Assembly (NCBI GenBank): GCA_022036555.1
Contig: CM039126.1
Span: 31,767,925 to 31,831,924 of the forward strand
Source of the DNA: Microstegium vimineum
Taxonomy: Eukaryota; Streptophyta; Magnoliopsida; Poales; Poaceae
Direction of reading: 5' to 3'
Length of the DNA: 64,000 nucleotides
In this document: positions 31,662 through 43,635 of the stretch, piece after piece
Position numbering within the stretch: the stretch's first letter is position 1
Layout: each line of letters starts with the position of its first letter
Program-made: the position numbers and the translations under genes
Notes under the pieces: generated by a model
Seen by the model: the letters and a program-made list of their open reading frames with translations, nothing else
Told to the model about the DNA's origin: nothing
Database searches by the model: none

Positions 31662-32707
31662 TAAATCAATTTCCGTAAAGAAGAAACATTACTAAAACAA
31701 TATGTATATCCTTTTTCTTATACTCCATTAAATCAATTCCTGAAATTGTAAATTTTTTTGTCAGATTGAACTTATATAGGGAAAAACATAAATATTTAAG
31801 ACACCTAATGAGTACATTATAAACATACATTTTTTTCCAATCACACCAAAAAATTTATGCGTTTTTATATTTAGATAGACAAATGTTCAATACAACCCGC
31901 CTTAGCGGTGTATTAGACGGTCGGACCCTCCCTGATGCACTGTAATAAGCTATACTAAAACATATATTTATTGTCTATCTAATGAGTACAGTTGAAAGCA
32001 TCCATACATGCTGACATATATTTTAAAAAATACCATTTTCCTCCGTCGCTAGACATGATTTTAGAGGATGCCAAGATGTGACATGTCTATACATCCACCA
32101 TCTGTATGTCAGAAAATGTGATTTGCCAATATTAGTTTGCATTTATTGACATATGCCACTTTGCATTGAAGTTGTAGTATTTAAGGTTACATCTCTCAAA
32201 AAATCTACAAGATGTCTACGCAAGATGTATATATATGACATCTTTTCTTATTTTTAAAAGCCTTTAAAGATGTATCTACATGATTTTTTTCTATATCTGC
32301 ATAATGGAAAAAGAACACTTTAAGTCTTTCAACCATTATCACCTAGAAAAATGTAACTCCAACGCAACCATCATCGCCTACTGCATTTCTTAAAAATTTG
32401 AGTAGGTTTGCACTAGAGTTACAGTTTGTCTGGTGGGTTTGGAAGTAGGTAGCTAAAAGGGATTCCTCTTAAAATGACTGAGTCAATGCCTTTAGGGGAA
32501 GAGTGAACAGGCTTTACAAATATTTTCTGCACAAATAAAAATAGATTAAAACTACACGGGTTACAAAAAGTGTCTTAGCGCTAGTTTCAGAAACCGGCTA
32601 GGCCAGTTTTCCATAGCGCATCGAAGACAACTGCAGAAACCAGCTTGATCGGTTTCCAAAACCTACGTTTCCGTGACTGGGAGTGGAGTAGATAAGATAG
32701 TAATATC
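31662..32707. other. AT-rich spacer
   Basis: No gene is seen. Around 32585-32660, inverted AAACCGGC/CGGTTTCC-like motifs hint at a further decayed DNA element without clear ends. Confidence 0.35.
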
Positions 32708-33169
32708 CACTATTAGAGAACTGGTCGATGTTTAAAATGAGTTTTAGTCTAAAAATTTTATGTTCGGGACTAATAGATCCAACCGGAACTAAAGATAGAG
32801 TCTTTAGTCCCGGTTAGTGTTACGAAGCGGACTAAAGGTCCCGGTTGGTGTTATGAACCGGGACTAAAGTTCTCTTCATATGTTGGTTCAAAAGAAAAAC
32901 GTCACATTGATTGTCAGATGTGTTGCGTAGATAGAATGGTAAGCTACGCACAAGGGTGTGTTTGTGGTCTTGGGTTCGAATCTCGATCATGGTTGCAGTT
33001 GTGGTGGAGGCTTTATTTTTTAAAAACAATCTGGAAGGACTTTTAGTTGCAGTTGCCCCAAGCATGACTAAAGAAAAATACCTTTAGTCCCGGATTCGTA
33101 GTCCCGGTTGAGAAAATCGGGACTAAAGCCGGTTCCCATCCGAGACCAAAACTCATTTATGTAGTAGTG
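32708..33169. mobile_element. CACTA-type MITE with TTTAGTCCCGGTT repeats
   Basis: The ends are CACTATTAGAG (left) and GTAGTAGTG (right), flanked by ATC at 32705-32707 and 33170-33172, the 3-bp duplication expected for CACTA elements. The interior shows multiple TTTAGTCCCGGTT / AACCGGGACTAAA units in both orientations, the subterminal repeat of a known grass CACTA family. Non-coding. Confidence 0.85.
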
Positions 33170-33172
33170 ATC

Positions 33173-33454
33173 TTTTGCTTTCTGACCTTCCCATCTTCAG
33201 TTCAAGGTGTTGGGCAGTGCTTTTGAATGTTTTACAACCTGTTCAATGTGTCCCTGCACCAACAAACAAGCACAAACAAGTCAACACAAGCATAAGCTCA
33301 AATATATGAAATATACAACGTAAATATGAAAATAAGGCAAACCTAAACAAGCGGACACAACGATATATTTTCTGGCCCACTTGGATCCTACGTCTTCATT
33401 GTGGAAGCCGTGAGAGACAACCCATTGTCAAGTTGTACCCAAGTTTCTTTCAAC
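33173..33454. other. Spacer between two CACTA elements
   Basis: Short AT-rich segment with no recognisable coding or element boundary. Confidence 0.3.
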
Positions 33455-33770
33455 CACTGCTACAAAATCGATTTGTTGCAATGGTAGTCTTTTTTTAGGA
33501 GCGTCTCCATCAGTAGCTCCTCTTATAGTGGGCGTGCTCGGTTCTCACGATTGCAACCACCCCTACAAATTGAACAGTAGGGGCAGCTGTTCATACGAGC
33601 CACCCCTATAAATGGAATGATTTGTAGGAATGGTTGATTAACAAGCCGTTCATGTTGCACTATTTGTAGGGGTGACTCAATTGGCAGCCGCCCCTACCTA
33701 TACCCACAATATATAGGTCGGTGCCCCATTCTTTCTCCTTGGACTAGGTACTGTAGCCTAGAGAAAGGAA
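33455..33770 (+). mobile_element. Left end and subterminal repeats of a CACTA element
   Basis: CACTGCTACAAAA at 33455 looks like a CACTA-superfamily terminus. It is followed by several ATTTGTAGGGG / CCCCTACAAAT and CCGCCCCTAC units in both orientations (33560-33700), typical subterminal repeats. The TNP2-like gene starts about 0.6 kb further on. The right end of this element is not found. Confidence 0.5.
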
Positions 33771-34399
33771 GGAGGGGGCCCTTGGACACCTCCGAAAAAT
33801 TGTTTTTTCAAATGGGAGAGGTTTTGATTTTATTTTCTTTGGTGGAGAGGCTGTACAAGGTAAGAAATTGGTATTCCATTTTTTTAAGTTTAAATGGTTG
33901 GTTAGTGAGTAATTTGACTTTTCCTTTTCTCTCTCTTCTATGGTGCATGAGCAATATATGAAGCAAATTATATCAATGTTTTGAAGGTATTAGGATAAAT
34001 TATTAGTGAAATGAGATTATACCCAATATTTGGTGGATCTTGCTTGATTTTAGTGGATTATAAGTTAGTTTCATGGATGTTTCATGGATCTAGAATTATG
34101 GTTTGGTTTTTCTTTTATTAATTACATTTCTGTAATAAATAGTTGTTTCTTAAAATGTGATTAAGTTTGCAGGAAGGATATATAATGGATAAAATATTAA
34201 TTTTTTTATTGTAATTAAATTAAGAAAATAAAGTGGACAAATATGTATTTTTAATTAGTTATATGGCTAAATATGTCGTACTCTCGACAATGGTTTTCCA
34301 TGAGAGGGGTAGTTATATTTATCCAACTAATTATTTATTTGTTTCCTCTCTCTCTCTCTATATATATATATATCTAAATTATTAATCCCATGATATATT

Positions 34400-35043
34400 T
34401 TGTTTGATTCTTTTTTAAAAGATGGAGTACAAAAACTTTGGGATATATTGGCGTTAAGGAGGAAGCAAGGTTTCCATGAAGAGGTGGATAAATTGCTTGA
34501 AGCTACACAAAAACATGCAATGGCATTAACAGAGAATAAGGGTTTAATTATTTGTCCGTATAGAAATTGCAAGAACCATATAACATGGAAAAATGTGACT
34601 ATTACTTGATTATATTTGATTATGCGAGGATTTGTTAAGGACTACACTATGTGGATTCATCATGGTGAAATGGTTGTTAACAATGCTGATCCAACAGACG
34701 ATGATGAAAACCATGATTACATTGCCCAATTTTTAATAGAGCTTGATGCACTAATGGATCCTTAGCTTGATGCTCGTCATTTGGATGGTAACGGCACAGG
34801 TGGTGCCAGTAATGATGATGGAGGACATGTTGGGATGAAGATGATGGTCATTCTTTGGAGGAAATGTTTTGCTCCCTTAGATTAGAGATTTTACTAAAGA
34901 GCTCGAAATGTCTAGAAAATTTGGAAAGGATCAAATAAGCATCAAAGTAGAGTTTATATGGTGTTGAAAAAGGGTGTCCGAGACACTAGACTGTGATATG
35001 TTTTATGCTTGAGCTACTCATCCAAAAGTCTAAGTATGACTGA
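34400..35043 (+). pseudogene. En/Spm TNP2-type transposase, N-terminal fragment
   Basis: Plus-strand pieces read NKGLIICPYRNCKNHITWKN, then MRGFVKDYTMWIHHGE, the transposase-associated domain of plant CACTA TNP2 proteins (zinc-binding CPxxxCxN followed by GFxxxYTxWxxHGE). Downstream, KSSKCLENLERIK and a degraded GxEKGCP-type region lead to KSKYD at 35040. Codons for WSD follow after the outer retroelement at 59374-59382, where this family has WSD. TNP2 would cut and join the element ends. The catalytic part is absent. Internal stops (for example TAG after LMDP) show decay. Confidence 0.7.
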
Positions 35044-36296
35044 TGTCGGTGTTTAGAAACTACCAACGAGTAAATTTGTACACGTGCCGGGTTCCGAATG
35101 GTGAGACAAAGAGACAAGAGGGTTATACTGGTTCGGGCAAGAAATCCCTACGTCCAGTGTGTAGTTGCTCGTGTTCCTTATCTCTGCTTGGAGGGGGTTT
35201 ACAAGCTGGTCGAGAGAGGGGGTATGAGCCCCAGGTCTCGGAATGCGTCAATGTGGGAATGTGTTCTAGCTCCATTGCTTCATTGTTCGGTGTCTATCAT
35301 CGTCCCCCCTCGCCCTCCTTTTATAGTCGCAAGGAGCTCAAGGGGGTTACAAGTGTCCGCCGAGAGGGATCTACCTGGGTGGCTGTGCCTCATCCTTGCC
35401 TTGTTCTGGAAGGATAAGGATCTCTCATAATACTACATTCCTATTGCCTTTGTACTTTGGTCGGAGGCTAGGTGTCGTGTCGGCCCTTCATCGCACCGCC
35501 GGAGAATGCGGGGGGGGGGGGGGGGGTCGGTTTGAGCCCGCAGTAGGATAGAGGTATGGTGGCCTATTGTTTCGTTGGCGGGTACACAGTTGTACCTGCT
35601 CCCTATTCTTTTTGTATACGGCAAGATTCCTCCATCACTGGCCAATGGACTCCGTTATCTTGAGGGGCCCCCTGTACCTGATGTACCCCATCCGGAGTGT
35701 TCCTGTAGGGGCCGAGGACGCGTGAGACTGATTCCGCTTCGCGAGAGGCATGATTCCTACCTGCCCAGGAGCCCTGCCCCGTCCCATCCCCAATTGGGGA
35801 ACTTGACATGTCTCCATTCAGGCAGGAGCCAGTGTGTTATCCTAAGCCCCGGATTATACGGGGCTGTACCTCCGTTCTTATCTTGTAGAGAGTGCGTCGT
35901 CGGAAGGTAAGGACTAGCGTCCTCTTCTCCCGTGATAAGGGTAAACAAGTCATTCCTTTACCGTTGACATGCCTCCTGGGACCCATGGCCCTACTGTGAA
36001 GACCTGGGCTGGTTTGAGCTAGGAATGTTGATACGGGTGGAGATACGGGCACGTCTTCCCGGGTGGAGGAGTTGCCTTCCCTACGACGTCGGGCAAGGCG
36101 GAGTCACGTCTGCCCGGGACACGTCTGCCTTTCTGGGTCGGCTAGACGGTGCCCCCCGCACCCTTTCCCCGATGGGCTTATGGGTTGTAGTGATTTAGCT
36201 CTGATGGACTTCCTACCTTCTCTTGGACGGTTGCCAGTAGGTCTTTTGGTCGTTGATTATTTTTTGAAAGTTTACCGTTAAATTAGGTATCCGACA
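35044..36296 (-). repeat. 3' LTR of the outer gypsy element
   Basis: TGTCGGTGTTTAGAAACTACC to ATCCGACA. About 94-95% identical by eye with 58093-59372 over the part compared. It contains a G16-18 homopolymer run near 35510-35527. Confidence 0.9.
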
Positions 36297-36863
36297 ATAG
36301 CCCTCGAGCCTTACGAAGGGTTTTTGGTTACCTTGTTGAGGCTTTGTATGTTTTGTCGGGTTATTTTTTTGTCCTTCGCTGAGAAGGTCCACGCATCCAT
36401 TAACGAGCTCTCTGCGTACGGTGATCTTCTGTGGCGTGAAGCCCCTGAGCGTGCGTTGATGTCGTTTGGTTGTGTCATACGGATCAGTTTGTGCTCGGAC
36501 CAGAGTTGGAGTTGTGGTAGTGTTCTGTCAGTGACTGGAGTGCTACTCTGTCAGACCCTAGGGGTAGGACGACTGGTGGCGATTCTTAGCCTCGCGGTGC
36601 CTGTTGGTGCTTATACATGTTATGCCCGCGGCGTGCGAGGTGTCTCGGCCGATTTCGCCATGAAAAGACTTATCAGCATGTCCCCTTGACCGCCTGGTAG
36701 GTAAAAAGTGATGACGGTGGGGCCTGGTGACAATTTTGGCCCTGTCGATTCCTCTTCCTGCTTGGCTTTTTTAAAGCGGCGTGACGACTAAGTCGTCATG
36801 CTCTTCTCTACCCCTTCGCTCTCCACTTGAACCCTTCCTGCTTGGGTTGCTGTTCACCAGACC
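36297..36863. other. Non-coding stretch next to the 3' LTR
   Basis: On minus, GGCTCGAGGGCTAT abuts the LTR and is the likely polypurine tract. The rest, up to the start of the antisense gene, is GC-rich and may hold its promoter. No gene is recognised; the frame at 36324-36689 has no known domain. Confidence 0.4.
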
Positions 36864-37740
36864 ATGGACCATGGAAAGCGCCCTATGGAGGGTGGTTCTG
36901 TTGGAGAGGGTGAGTCCAACGCTCGGGATCTCCATCGCCAGATGATCAAGGCGGGATGGTTTCCGTATCGTTTTATCCCTAACTTCCTCTCCCTGTCGTA
37001 CGCTTATTAAGTTTTGTTTTGTGATTAGGATGCCATCGCCGACCCATGACGCCTCCCTTCTGCGTGGTTTTCAGGTGTGGGTAGTGCCGTCTGATGTGTT
37101 GACACTGACTCGTCTGGCGCCTCACGCGGGTTTGGGTCCCTCTACGCGTAGGGATTGCAATTTGCTGGAAGAACTGCTCAGTCGCCCGATGCGGAACCTT
37201 CGCCAGGTGTAGGATACAGAGCTTCTCTATCGGATGCTTGAGGGGTTTCGCCAGAGCCTTTCAGTGTCCGTGCAAACGGGCTCTCGTCTCCGGGATCAGT
37301 TGGCCGAGGCCGATGGACGCATTATGGGTAAACGATCACCGCTTTCTTTCGTGTTTTGTTTCGTCACGGCCTGTCCGTCATCTTGTTTCTTGCTTGTAGC
37401 ATTGGAGGAGGAGTTGCGAGCGGTCTGTGGTGCCGTGGCCGACGTCACCGGTCTTCTTCACGTACCTGGGGATACCGAGGTTAGGCGTCTTCGAGCCGCT
37501 CCCGTGCGTGTCCATAATGCCGTTGTGCGCGCTATCTGCTGTGGGGATGGTGTTGCATTCGCCATGGCCGAGGTCCGTTTTGGCACGGACATGGCGGATG
37601 TTACCGGGTTCCTGCAAGGGCGGCACATGGAACAGTACTCCGACCTCATCGAGCGACTCTCGGGCGCAGCGGAGGCCGTTGTCGACGTCGTACCTGCGGA
37701 GGAGATCCTGGCGGTGCATCCAAGGACGGAGGCCCCGTGA
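36864..37740 (+). pseudogene. Second antisense gene of the gypsy element (coiled-coil protein)
   Basis: An ATG at 36864 opens MDHGKRPMEGGSVGEG. A strong donor (GAGAGG/GTGAGT, 36909) and an acceptor (TGATTAG/G, 37028) suggest an intron. The next exon reads FQVWVVPSDVLTLTRLAPHA and NLLEELLSRPMRNLRQV, then an in-frame TAG at 37210, then ELLYRMLEGFRQSL and RLRDQLAEADGRIM. A further intron (GGTAAACG at 37326 to CTTGTAG at about 37399) leads to LEEELRAVCGAVADVT and a C-terminus ending VHPRTEAP at 37740. Its shape (coiled coil plus a helical C-terminal domain) resembles the C-terminal half of the other antisense gene. Function is unknown; such genes are carried antisense by several grass Tat-lineage elements. 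Confidence 0.5.
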
Positions 37741-38593
37741 CTATAGGTCCTTTGCTAAGCGGGGCATGTTATGTTGGTTGAGGGATTTTACTTTAGCTTT
37801 GCGTGGACCGGGCCTACTGAGCCCCTGTCTTAAGTCTTTGTAATCGTCGTTTTAGCTACTGTTTTCGTTTCTTAGGCGTTTGGTTCGTTGCCCATTGTGT
37901 TTGTTGGATCATGCATTGTGGGGACTATTGTCGCACGGCTCCCACAATCCTTCCTCACACCCCCATGATAAGATGTGGAAGTGAGCGGCCTCATCTCTTT
38001 CCTCGATGGACGAGATCAAGCGCTCTGCGAGCTACAATCGGGTAATTTAGAGGAGACCCCGGGTCCTCATCCGTGGAGGCTCGCAGCGGCGGAGGTCCAT
38101 CACGGACCGATCTCTGTTCTCAATAGTCAATACGTATAGTACTCGGATCCATTCACTGGGACCCAAGGGCTCGATGCCACCCCTCGTGGGGTTTACCACG
38201 TATTCTGTTATCTGTTGAAGCCTAAACACGTTCGCTAAGTGCGTTCGATGTGAAGACGTCTACGTTCCGACCGCTAGGGCCCACTTAGCAACGTCCCTCA
38301 CTCTTTGTTTTTTGGCCGGGGAGGCTGTCGAACCCTTGGAGTTGGGCCAGCCCAAGATCCCTCGGCCTTGTTGATTTACCTGGGTTCGTGTCGCAGCAGG
38401 TAGGGGGAGCGAATGACCCGTTAGGTTTTTCATGTGAGTGCGGTGAGTGGGGCGAGTTGCTGTTTGCTGCAAAAGGCTCTTCATCGCCGCCGTCGCCGCC
38501 GACCCTGCACTTTGGATACAGAAAATACAACGAGTTGGAGAAATTTCTTTGGACGAGCGTGCTTACCGGCCATCCTAACCTCTTTTGCCGACC
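37741..38593. other. Spacer between the two antisense genes
   Basis: GC-rich 3' and 5' flanking sequence. Open frames on both strands at 38260-38580 have Pro/Arg/Ser-rich composition but no recognised domain. Confidence 0.35.
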
Positions 38594-38836
38594 ATGGCGC
38601 CTTGGTTGCGTTCCGTCGTGTCTCAGGCTCAGCTGCTGGAGTTGGTGCGAGAGGGGAGTCTTCCTCCTCCCTCTGATTTGTCATGGTGGTTGCTACCCGA
38701 AGACGACCCTTTCCCTAGCCCGCCTGAGGGTTACGTTGTCTCCTTCGTCGACTTTCATCAGAGCGGGCTGGCCGCGCCTCCGCATCCCTTCTTCCGAGGT
38801 TTGCTTGACTACTATAAGCTCGAGCTTCATCATCTT
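38594..38836 (+). pseudogene. Antisense Transposase_28-type gene, 5' part
   Basis: Starting at ATG 38594 the frame reads APWLRSVVSQAQLLELV, GSLPPPSDLSWWLLPEDD, FVDFHQSGLAAPPHPFF and YYKLELHHL. This is the N-terminal pattern of the 'putative gypsy type transposon' family (Pfam Transposase_28): a helical segment, then a G-L-x-x-PPxxFF-x-x-L-x-x-Y-x-x-xLhHL block. The reading frame is cut at codon HHL by the Sirevirus insertion; the expected NPNxI continuation is found directly after the other LTR at 52485. Its orientation is opposite to gag. The biochemical role is not established. Confidence 0.7.
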
Positions 38837-40451
38837 TGAAAGGATCAAGATGCCCAAGAGGGGGTAAATTGGGCTCTTTTCAATTTCTAAACAAGAATTA
38901 AACCTATAAAGAGCCAATTAACCCCCTAGTGCCTACCGCTTGTGTGTCCTAGCTAGAGAGCGGAAGCAAGACAAAGGAAAGCAAAAACTTCCTACACAAT
39001 TATAGTATGAATTGAAAGACAAGTGCAGAAAGTAATGCGGTAATAAAGAGCTAGGGAAAGAGATGCTTGACACGACGATGTTTTGCCGAGGTATCGAGGA
39101 GTCGACACTCCCCCTTAGTCCTCGTTGGAGCACCTCGCAAGGTATAGCTCCCCCTCAATCCCGCGCAAGGGATGAGTGCTCTCTACGGGCTGATTCTTCG
39201 CCACCCCGGCTCGGTGAATCGCCCACAACCGATCACAAACGTCGATGGAGAAGGGCGGCCGACAATCCTCTGGCGATCACCTTCCTCCGAGCACCACCGG
39301 ACCGTCTAGGTGATGTCGATCACCAAGAGTAACAAGCCTCGATCTTCGCTTGACTCACTCAAGCTTCACAACTAGAGGATGCACACTTGAACTCTTGGAT
39401 GAACTAGAGAGAGGATGGATGGATTCGCGAATCACTCTCTCTCTCTAGGGCTCTTGCTCTCTTCCCACCCTTCTCAACAAACTCAGCAACTCAAATGAGC
39501 AAAGGCCGGGTGGGAGAGAAGGGGGAGGGGCTATAAATAGACCCTCTGAAAATTGCCTCGGGCTGGCAATTTAAGTTGGCGACGGACGCTCCGTCGACTA
39601 GGTGAGGGACGGTCCATCGCATGCCCAACGGCTAGTTTCTGTTCATAGTTGAGGCGACGGACGCTCCGGCGCCTAGGCGACGGATGGTCCGACGCCCTGT
39701 CTAACGGCTAGTTCTGACACACTGTTCCCAGCGACGGACACTACATCACTGGGCGACGGACGCTCAACCACAGCGTCCGACGCTGAGTTCTGGCTAGGGT
39801 TGAAGAACACCCTCTCTGGAAGGTCGACGGACGCTCATCCCAGCGTCCGACGCCTGGCCGACGGACAGCGTCCGAGGGACCCTGAAAAACTTAGCTAGAA
39901 AACAACCCCTCTGGAAGGCCGACGGACGCTATGGACTCAATCACCTAGCGTCCGACGCCTTTGTCCGACGCGACGGACAGCGTCCGGCGCCCCTGCCAGG
40001 AGCGTCCGACGCCCAGAAAACGATTTTGACAACTCCGTTTTTCGTCGCGATGAATATGGAAGTTGTTCTAGGCTATCTTACGGTCACCATAGGCTTGCTT
40101 AGAGCTAAGGAAGTCAAGTGTACACCACACCTAAATCATGAAACTTTCCTAAGTCAAGCTACTAATCTCAACCCCTCTTAATAGTACGGTCAAAGGTAAA
40201 AAGAGAAGCCCTATCTAATTCTAAGTGCCCTTAATCTCCTTGTGGCACTTAGCCTATCATTCTAGGGTCTTCATCATGTCTCCTTAAAAACCGAAACGAT
40301 ATCCATCTTGGGGGCTAAGTGATGACCATTATAGCCCATTCTCCTTGATCACTATGGCTAAGCTACGCATAGCCTCTGCAAAACACACGTTAGCCATAAT
40401 AATCTCTAATTGTCGTTAATCACCGAAACCAACTAGGGCCATGATTCTTCA
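38837..40451 (-). repeat. 3' LTR of the Sirevirus
   Basis: 1,615 bp. Begins TGAAAGGATCAAGATGCC and ends GGGCCATGATTCTTCA on plus. Positions 39575-40020 are packed with GACGGACGCT and AGCGTCCGAC motifs in both orientations. It differs from the other copy by an approximately 35-bp insertion/deletion in this array and scattered substitutions. Confidence 0.95.
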
Positions 40452-40925
40452 ATCTCCCCCTTTTTGGTGATTGACGACAATAGAACTTCGAGTATGGATA
40501 AGAGTTTTGGTTAGGATTCAAGGGTGGCTTGGAATGGTTGAGCAAGGGTTAGTGAAATTGTAATAAAGCATACTTGCTCACCCAAGCCAAATCACAAAAC
40601 ATGGTACTCATGGATATGAAAGAAAAAGCAGTACCTCATGATATTCTCAAGGGATGTTTCGGAGTAAAGCGCGGAAGCTCAAATAACGTTAAGCAAGGAG
40701 ATATATCATGAACATGAGACAACTCACAAGATATATTAGAGATAATCAAGAGTTTTGTCATATGCAACCATATAAACATCAACCATCATCACATCACACA
40801 TATAGACAAAAGCATAAAAGAGACATGATGAAAGAGTACGGGGAAAAAAGCATACAAAGATCCAAATCCCTCCCCCTATCTCTATACTTAACCCTCTCTC
40901 CCCCTTTGGCGTCTAGCACTAAAAA
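40452..40925 (-). other. Polypurine tracts and spacer before the 3' LTR
   Basis: On minus, AAAAAGGGGGAGA (40453-40465) abuts the 3' LTR and is the functional-type polypurine tract. A second similar tract, AAAGGGGGAGAGAG (about 40893-40907), lies just after the env-like ORF. Two such tracts are a known Sirevirus trait. The sequence between them is AT-rich and non-coding. Confidence 0.7.
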
Positions 40926-43635
40926 CTAAGAGTCTGGGGCTGGAGAAGAAGGCGAAGAAGCTGCAGCTCTGCGATCCAGCATGATGAAGTCCTGAAGGTC
41001 TAACTCATCTGACTCATCATCTGCCTCGGTATCTGCCGGTGTAGGTGCAGCTAGGGTGGTCTCTGGAGCTGTCGTTGGCACCTCTGGAGCTGCGGTCTCA
41101 ACTGACTCCCCCTGAGGCTCAGCTGGTGCCTCGGACGGTCCTGCCTCAGTAGTAGCGGGCCTGGGAACCCGACGAGTGAATACTCGAGGCGAGGGGGACG
41201 GTGTCACTGCAAGTGCCACTAGGGACACTGCTACTGCAACCTCTGCAGGCTGAGTCTGACCTGGGGAGGACACTGCCACTGTAACTTCCTCTGCTAGGGA
41301 TATGGCATCCGTCTGAACGGCAGCTGGAGGTGTGGTGACTGTCTGTGCTGACTGCTCAGGTGCGATCTCCGACGATGCGACTGAGGACTAGTGAGTGCCT
41401 ATCGCCGGAGGATCCACTGCAGTCTCTGGAGCTGGTGTGACCTGCTGAGCTGCTCCTGGGGAGTCTTCTCCCGTGATCTCAAGATAGGAAGCTGACAGAT
41501 CTCTCGAGGCCTCTGCTAAGGTAGTTCCCCGGGTAGGAGTGAATCCTGTCTGGAACTCTTTGGGTGAAGCTATCTAAGAGGACACCTGGGTCCTCGGAGT
41601 CTGGTACTCAGGTGAGGCTGCCGGCTAGAACGGAGAAGTAGCTGGTGCCTGACTCTGCTATCCTCTGGACGGTAACGCTGGAGTCGGCACCACAACCACT
41701 AGAGGCTGCTGAGGAGGTGAAGTGAACTGCTGCTACTGTGATACGCCGGGCAACTGGAACTGTGGCGTGGAAGTCTGCCCGGAGCTAGAGGCCAGAAGAC
41801 GCTCAAGAAGAACTGTCTGAGTCTTCTGAATCTCTGCCTGCTGCAGCTGATATGCCAAGAACTGACGCTGGAACTCGTCCTGTCTGGCCGGTGTCTGTGC
41901 CTGAGCTGCCAGCTGCTGCTCAGTCAGCCTCCGTAGATCTGCAGCCTGTCGCCTCTACTCCTCTGCTTGGCGAGACTGCTCCTCCTGCATCCTTGATAGA
42001 ATACAGAGCAAGGTAGCCTCTGAGGAACTAGAGCCTGGAGCTGGAGCTGCTGCGGCCGTGCCTGACCCACCTGCCTCGTGGTCATGGTCATCGGTGTATA
42101 CTCACGCACGGGCTGGTAGTCCTCGTCAGAGCTGTCGGAATCGAGGTCCTCTCGAAAGATTGTCTCAGCAGCTGTATCGATCTCTGCATCCAAGTCTGCT
42201 AGCTTTGCCTGAGCAATCTGCTCAACTGTCGCATCTGTGACCTCGGCCGACTGTGGTGGCACTCCGGCCTGCCTAGTGCCTGGTCTGTAGGCTCTGCTGG
42301 GGCGAGGCAACTGTCCATGTTCCACAAGCTGACTCATCGAGTAGACTGGGAACTCTGTAGCTAATCTCGCAAGAGTGACCCTCATGACACCTGACCCGGT
42401 CTTGGCAACTATCAAATATGAAATCCAATGGGCGAACTGTAGCTGCCAATGACCTCTAAACCCAGCAGCTATAATATCCTCGAGCTCGCTCACTATCAAA
42501 TCCCAAGGGTCGAACTTCTCTTTCTGAACAATGTGAGCTAGGAGCCAAAGCTGAAGACGAGTGATAGTATCCCTAGCTCCAATCCGGGGTAGAATAGTAC
42601 GTCTGAGAACCTCGTGGAGGATCCGGGCCAAAGGAGTAAGATCACGCGGCGCACGGCTCGAACCCTCAGTGAACGGCTGCTGAAAGCACGGACTCACGAA
42701 GTCCGTGGATGGCACTATACCATCGTGAGGTCGGCGTGGGCCTCCTGATCCCCATAGCAGAGACTGTGAATCCTGGTAGGTGAGGACTCAAGGTGAAAGA
42801 GCTCTCTGAATCTGGCAACTGTAACCCTGAAGTCACGTCCCTGGTATGCGAAGTGGAGGAACTCATGACCGGGCGAGATCCAAAGAGAGGCGTAAAACTG
42901 GTATACCCACTCCTTCCGATATGCCCCTGAGCGTCCCATCAAATCTGTCAGACCCTAGATGTACAGGAGGTGCTGCAGGATCTCTGGACTACCGATCCCC
43001 TCTATCTGAGCAGATGGGCACACCTTGTGTGCCCTGAGAGGAGCATCGGTGTCAACATATGCTCTGTAGAAGTCCTCGTGCACTGTAGTATAGAACTCTC
43101 GTCCGGCATGGGGGTCCCTCAGAGGTGGGAACCAGGACTGGAAGTCAACAAATCGAAGCAGCTGAACTTGCTTCGCTGTAAGTGCACGAACCTGGTGCCT
43201 CACGGGGTCTGGGAGCCGGGGTCCTGGAGGTTTAGGTGGTGCACCTGAGCCTCAAGAACGGGTAACACGGCGGCTCATCAGCTCTCCAATAGTAGAGTGG
43301 CCCGCGGCCTCTATCGGCTCGGTCCCTGGGACTGGCTCTGTGTTTGGTGCCTCTGTAGCCTCGACGGGCTCTGACTCTGGAGGTGGAGGGGACTCACGAT
43401 GCGCTCCACGGTGAGGCGAGAGCCTCAAGCCGGCGCGACGTCCTCCTCGCTCCGCTAACTTAGCTGCCTCTGACACTGCGAGTGCGGCTACCGAATCCGG
43501 ATCCATCGTTGGCCTCTTGCGCTTCCGAGAGATAACCTTCTGCTTGCCCTTTCCCCGGTCAGTGGGTGGACGCGGTGGAGATGGAGGGTCACCACCACTA
43601 CCGGGAACGGGACCTGCGTTCTTTGTCCTTGCCAT
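40926..43635 (-). pseudogene. Env-like third ORF of the Sirevirus
   Basis: Consecutive minus-strand frames begin with MARTKNAGPVPGSGGDPPSP at 43635. The first three share one frame (43635-43252, 43203-42955, 42942-42715), separated by a TGA at 43252 and another stop near 42955. The frame then shifts near 42715 and continues to 41924 and finally 41279-40926. The N-terminus is Pro/Glu-rich and basic with KRKRP, a likely nuclear signal. The middle contains WVYQFYASLWISPGH and RELFHL, resembling the 'putative plant transposon protein' domain. The C-terminus is Ser/Thr/Pro/Ala-rich. Sireviruses are known to carry such env-like genes between pol and the 3' LTR; a role in membrane fusion has not been shown. 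Decayed. Confidence 0.6.

Noticed and set aside
35043..36281. Several overlapping frames in the outer element's LTR (repeated at 58124-59357)
   Set aside because: They fall entirely inside the LTR on both strands, differ between the two LTR copies and show no domain.
39063..39332. Frame of about 89 residues present in both Sirevirus LTRs (also 51148-51396)
   Set aside because: It lies inside the LTR antisense to the element, and its conservation reflects LTR identity only.
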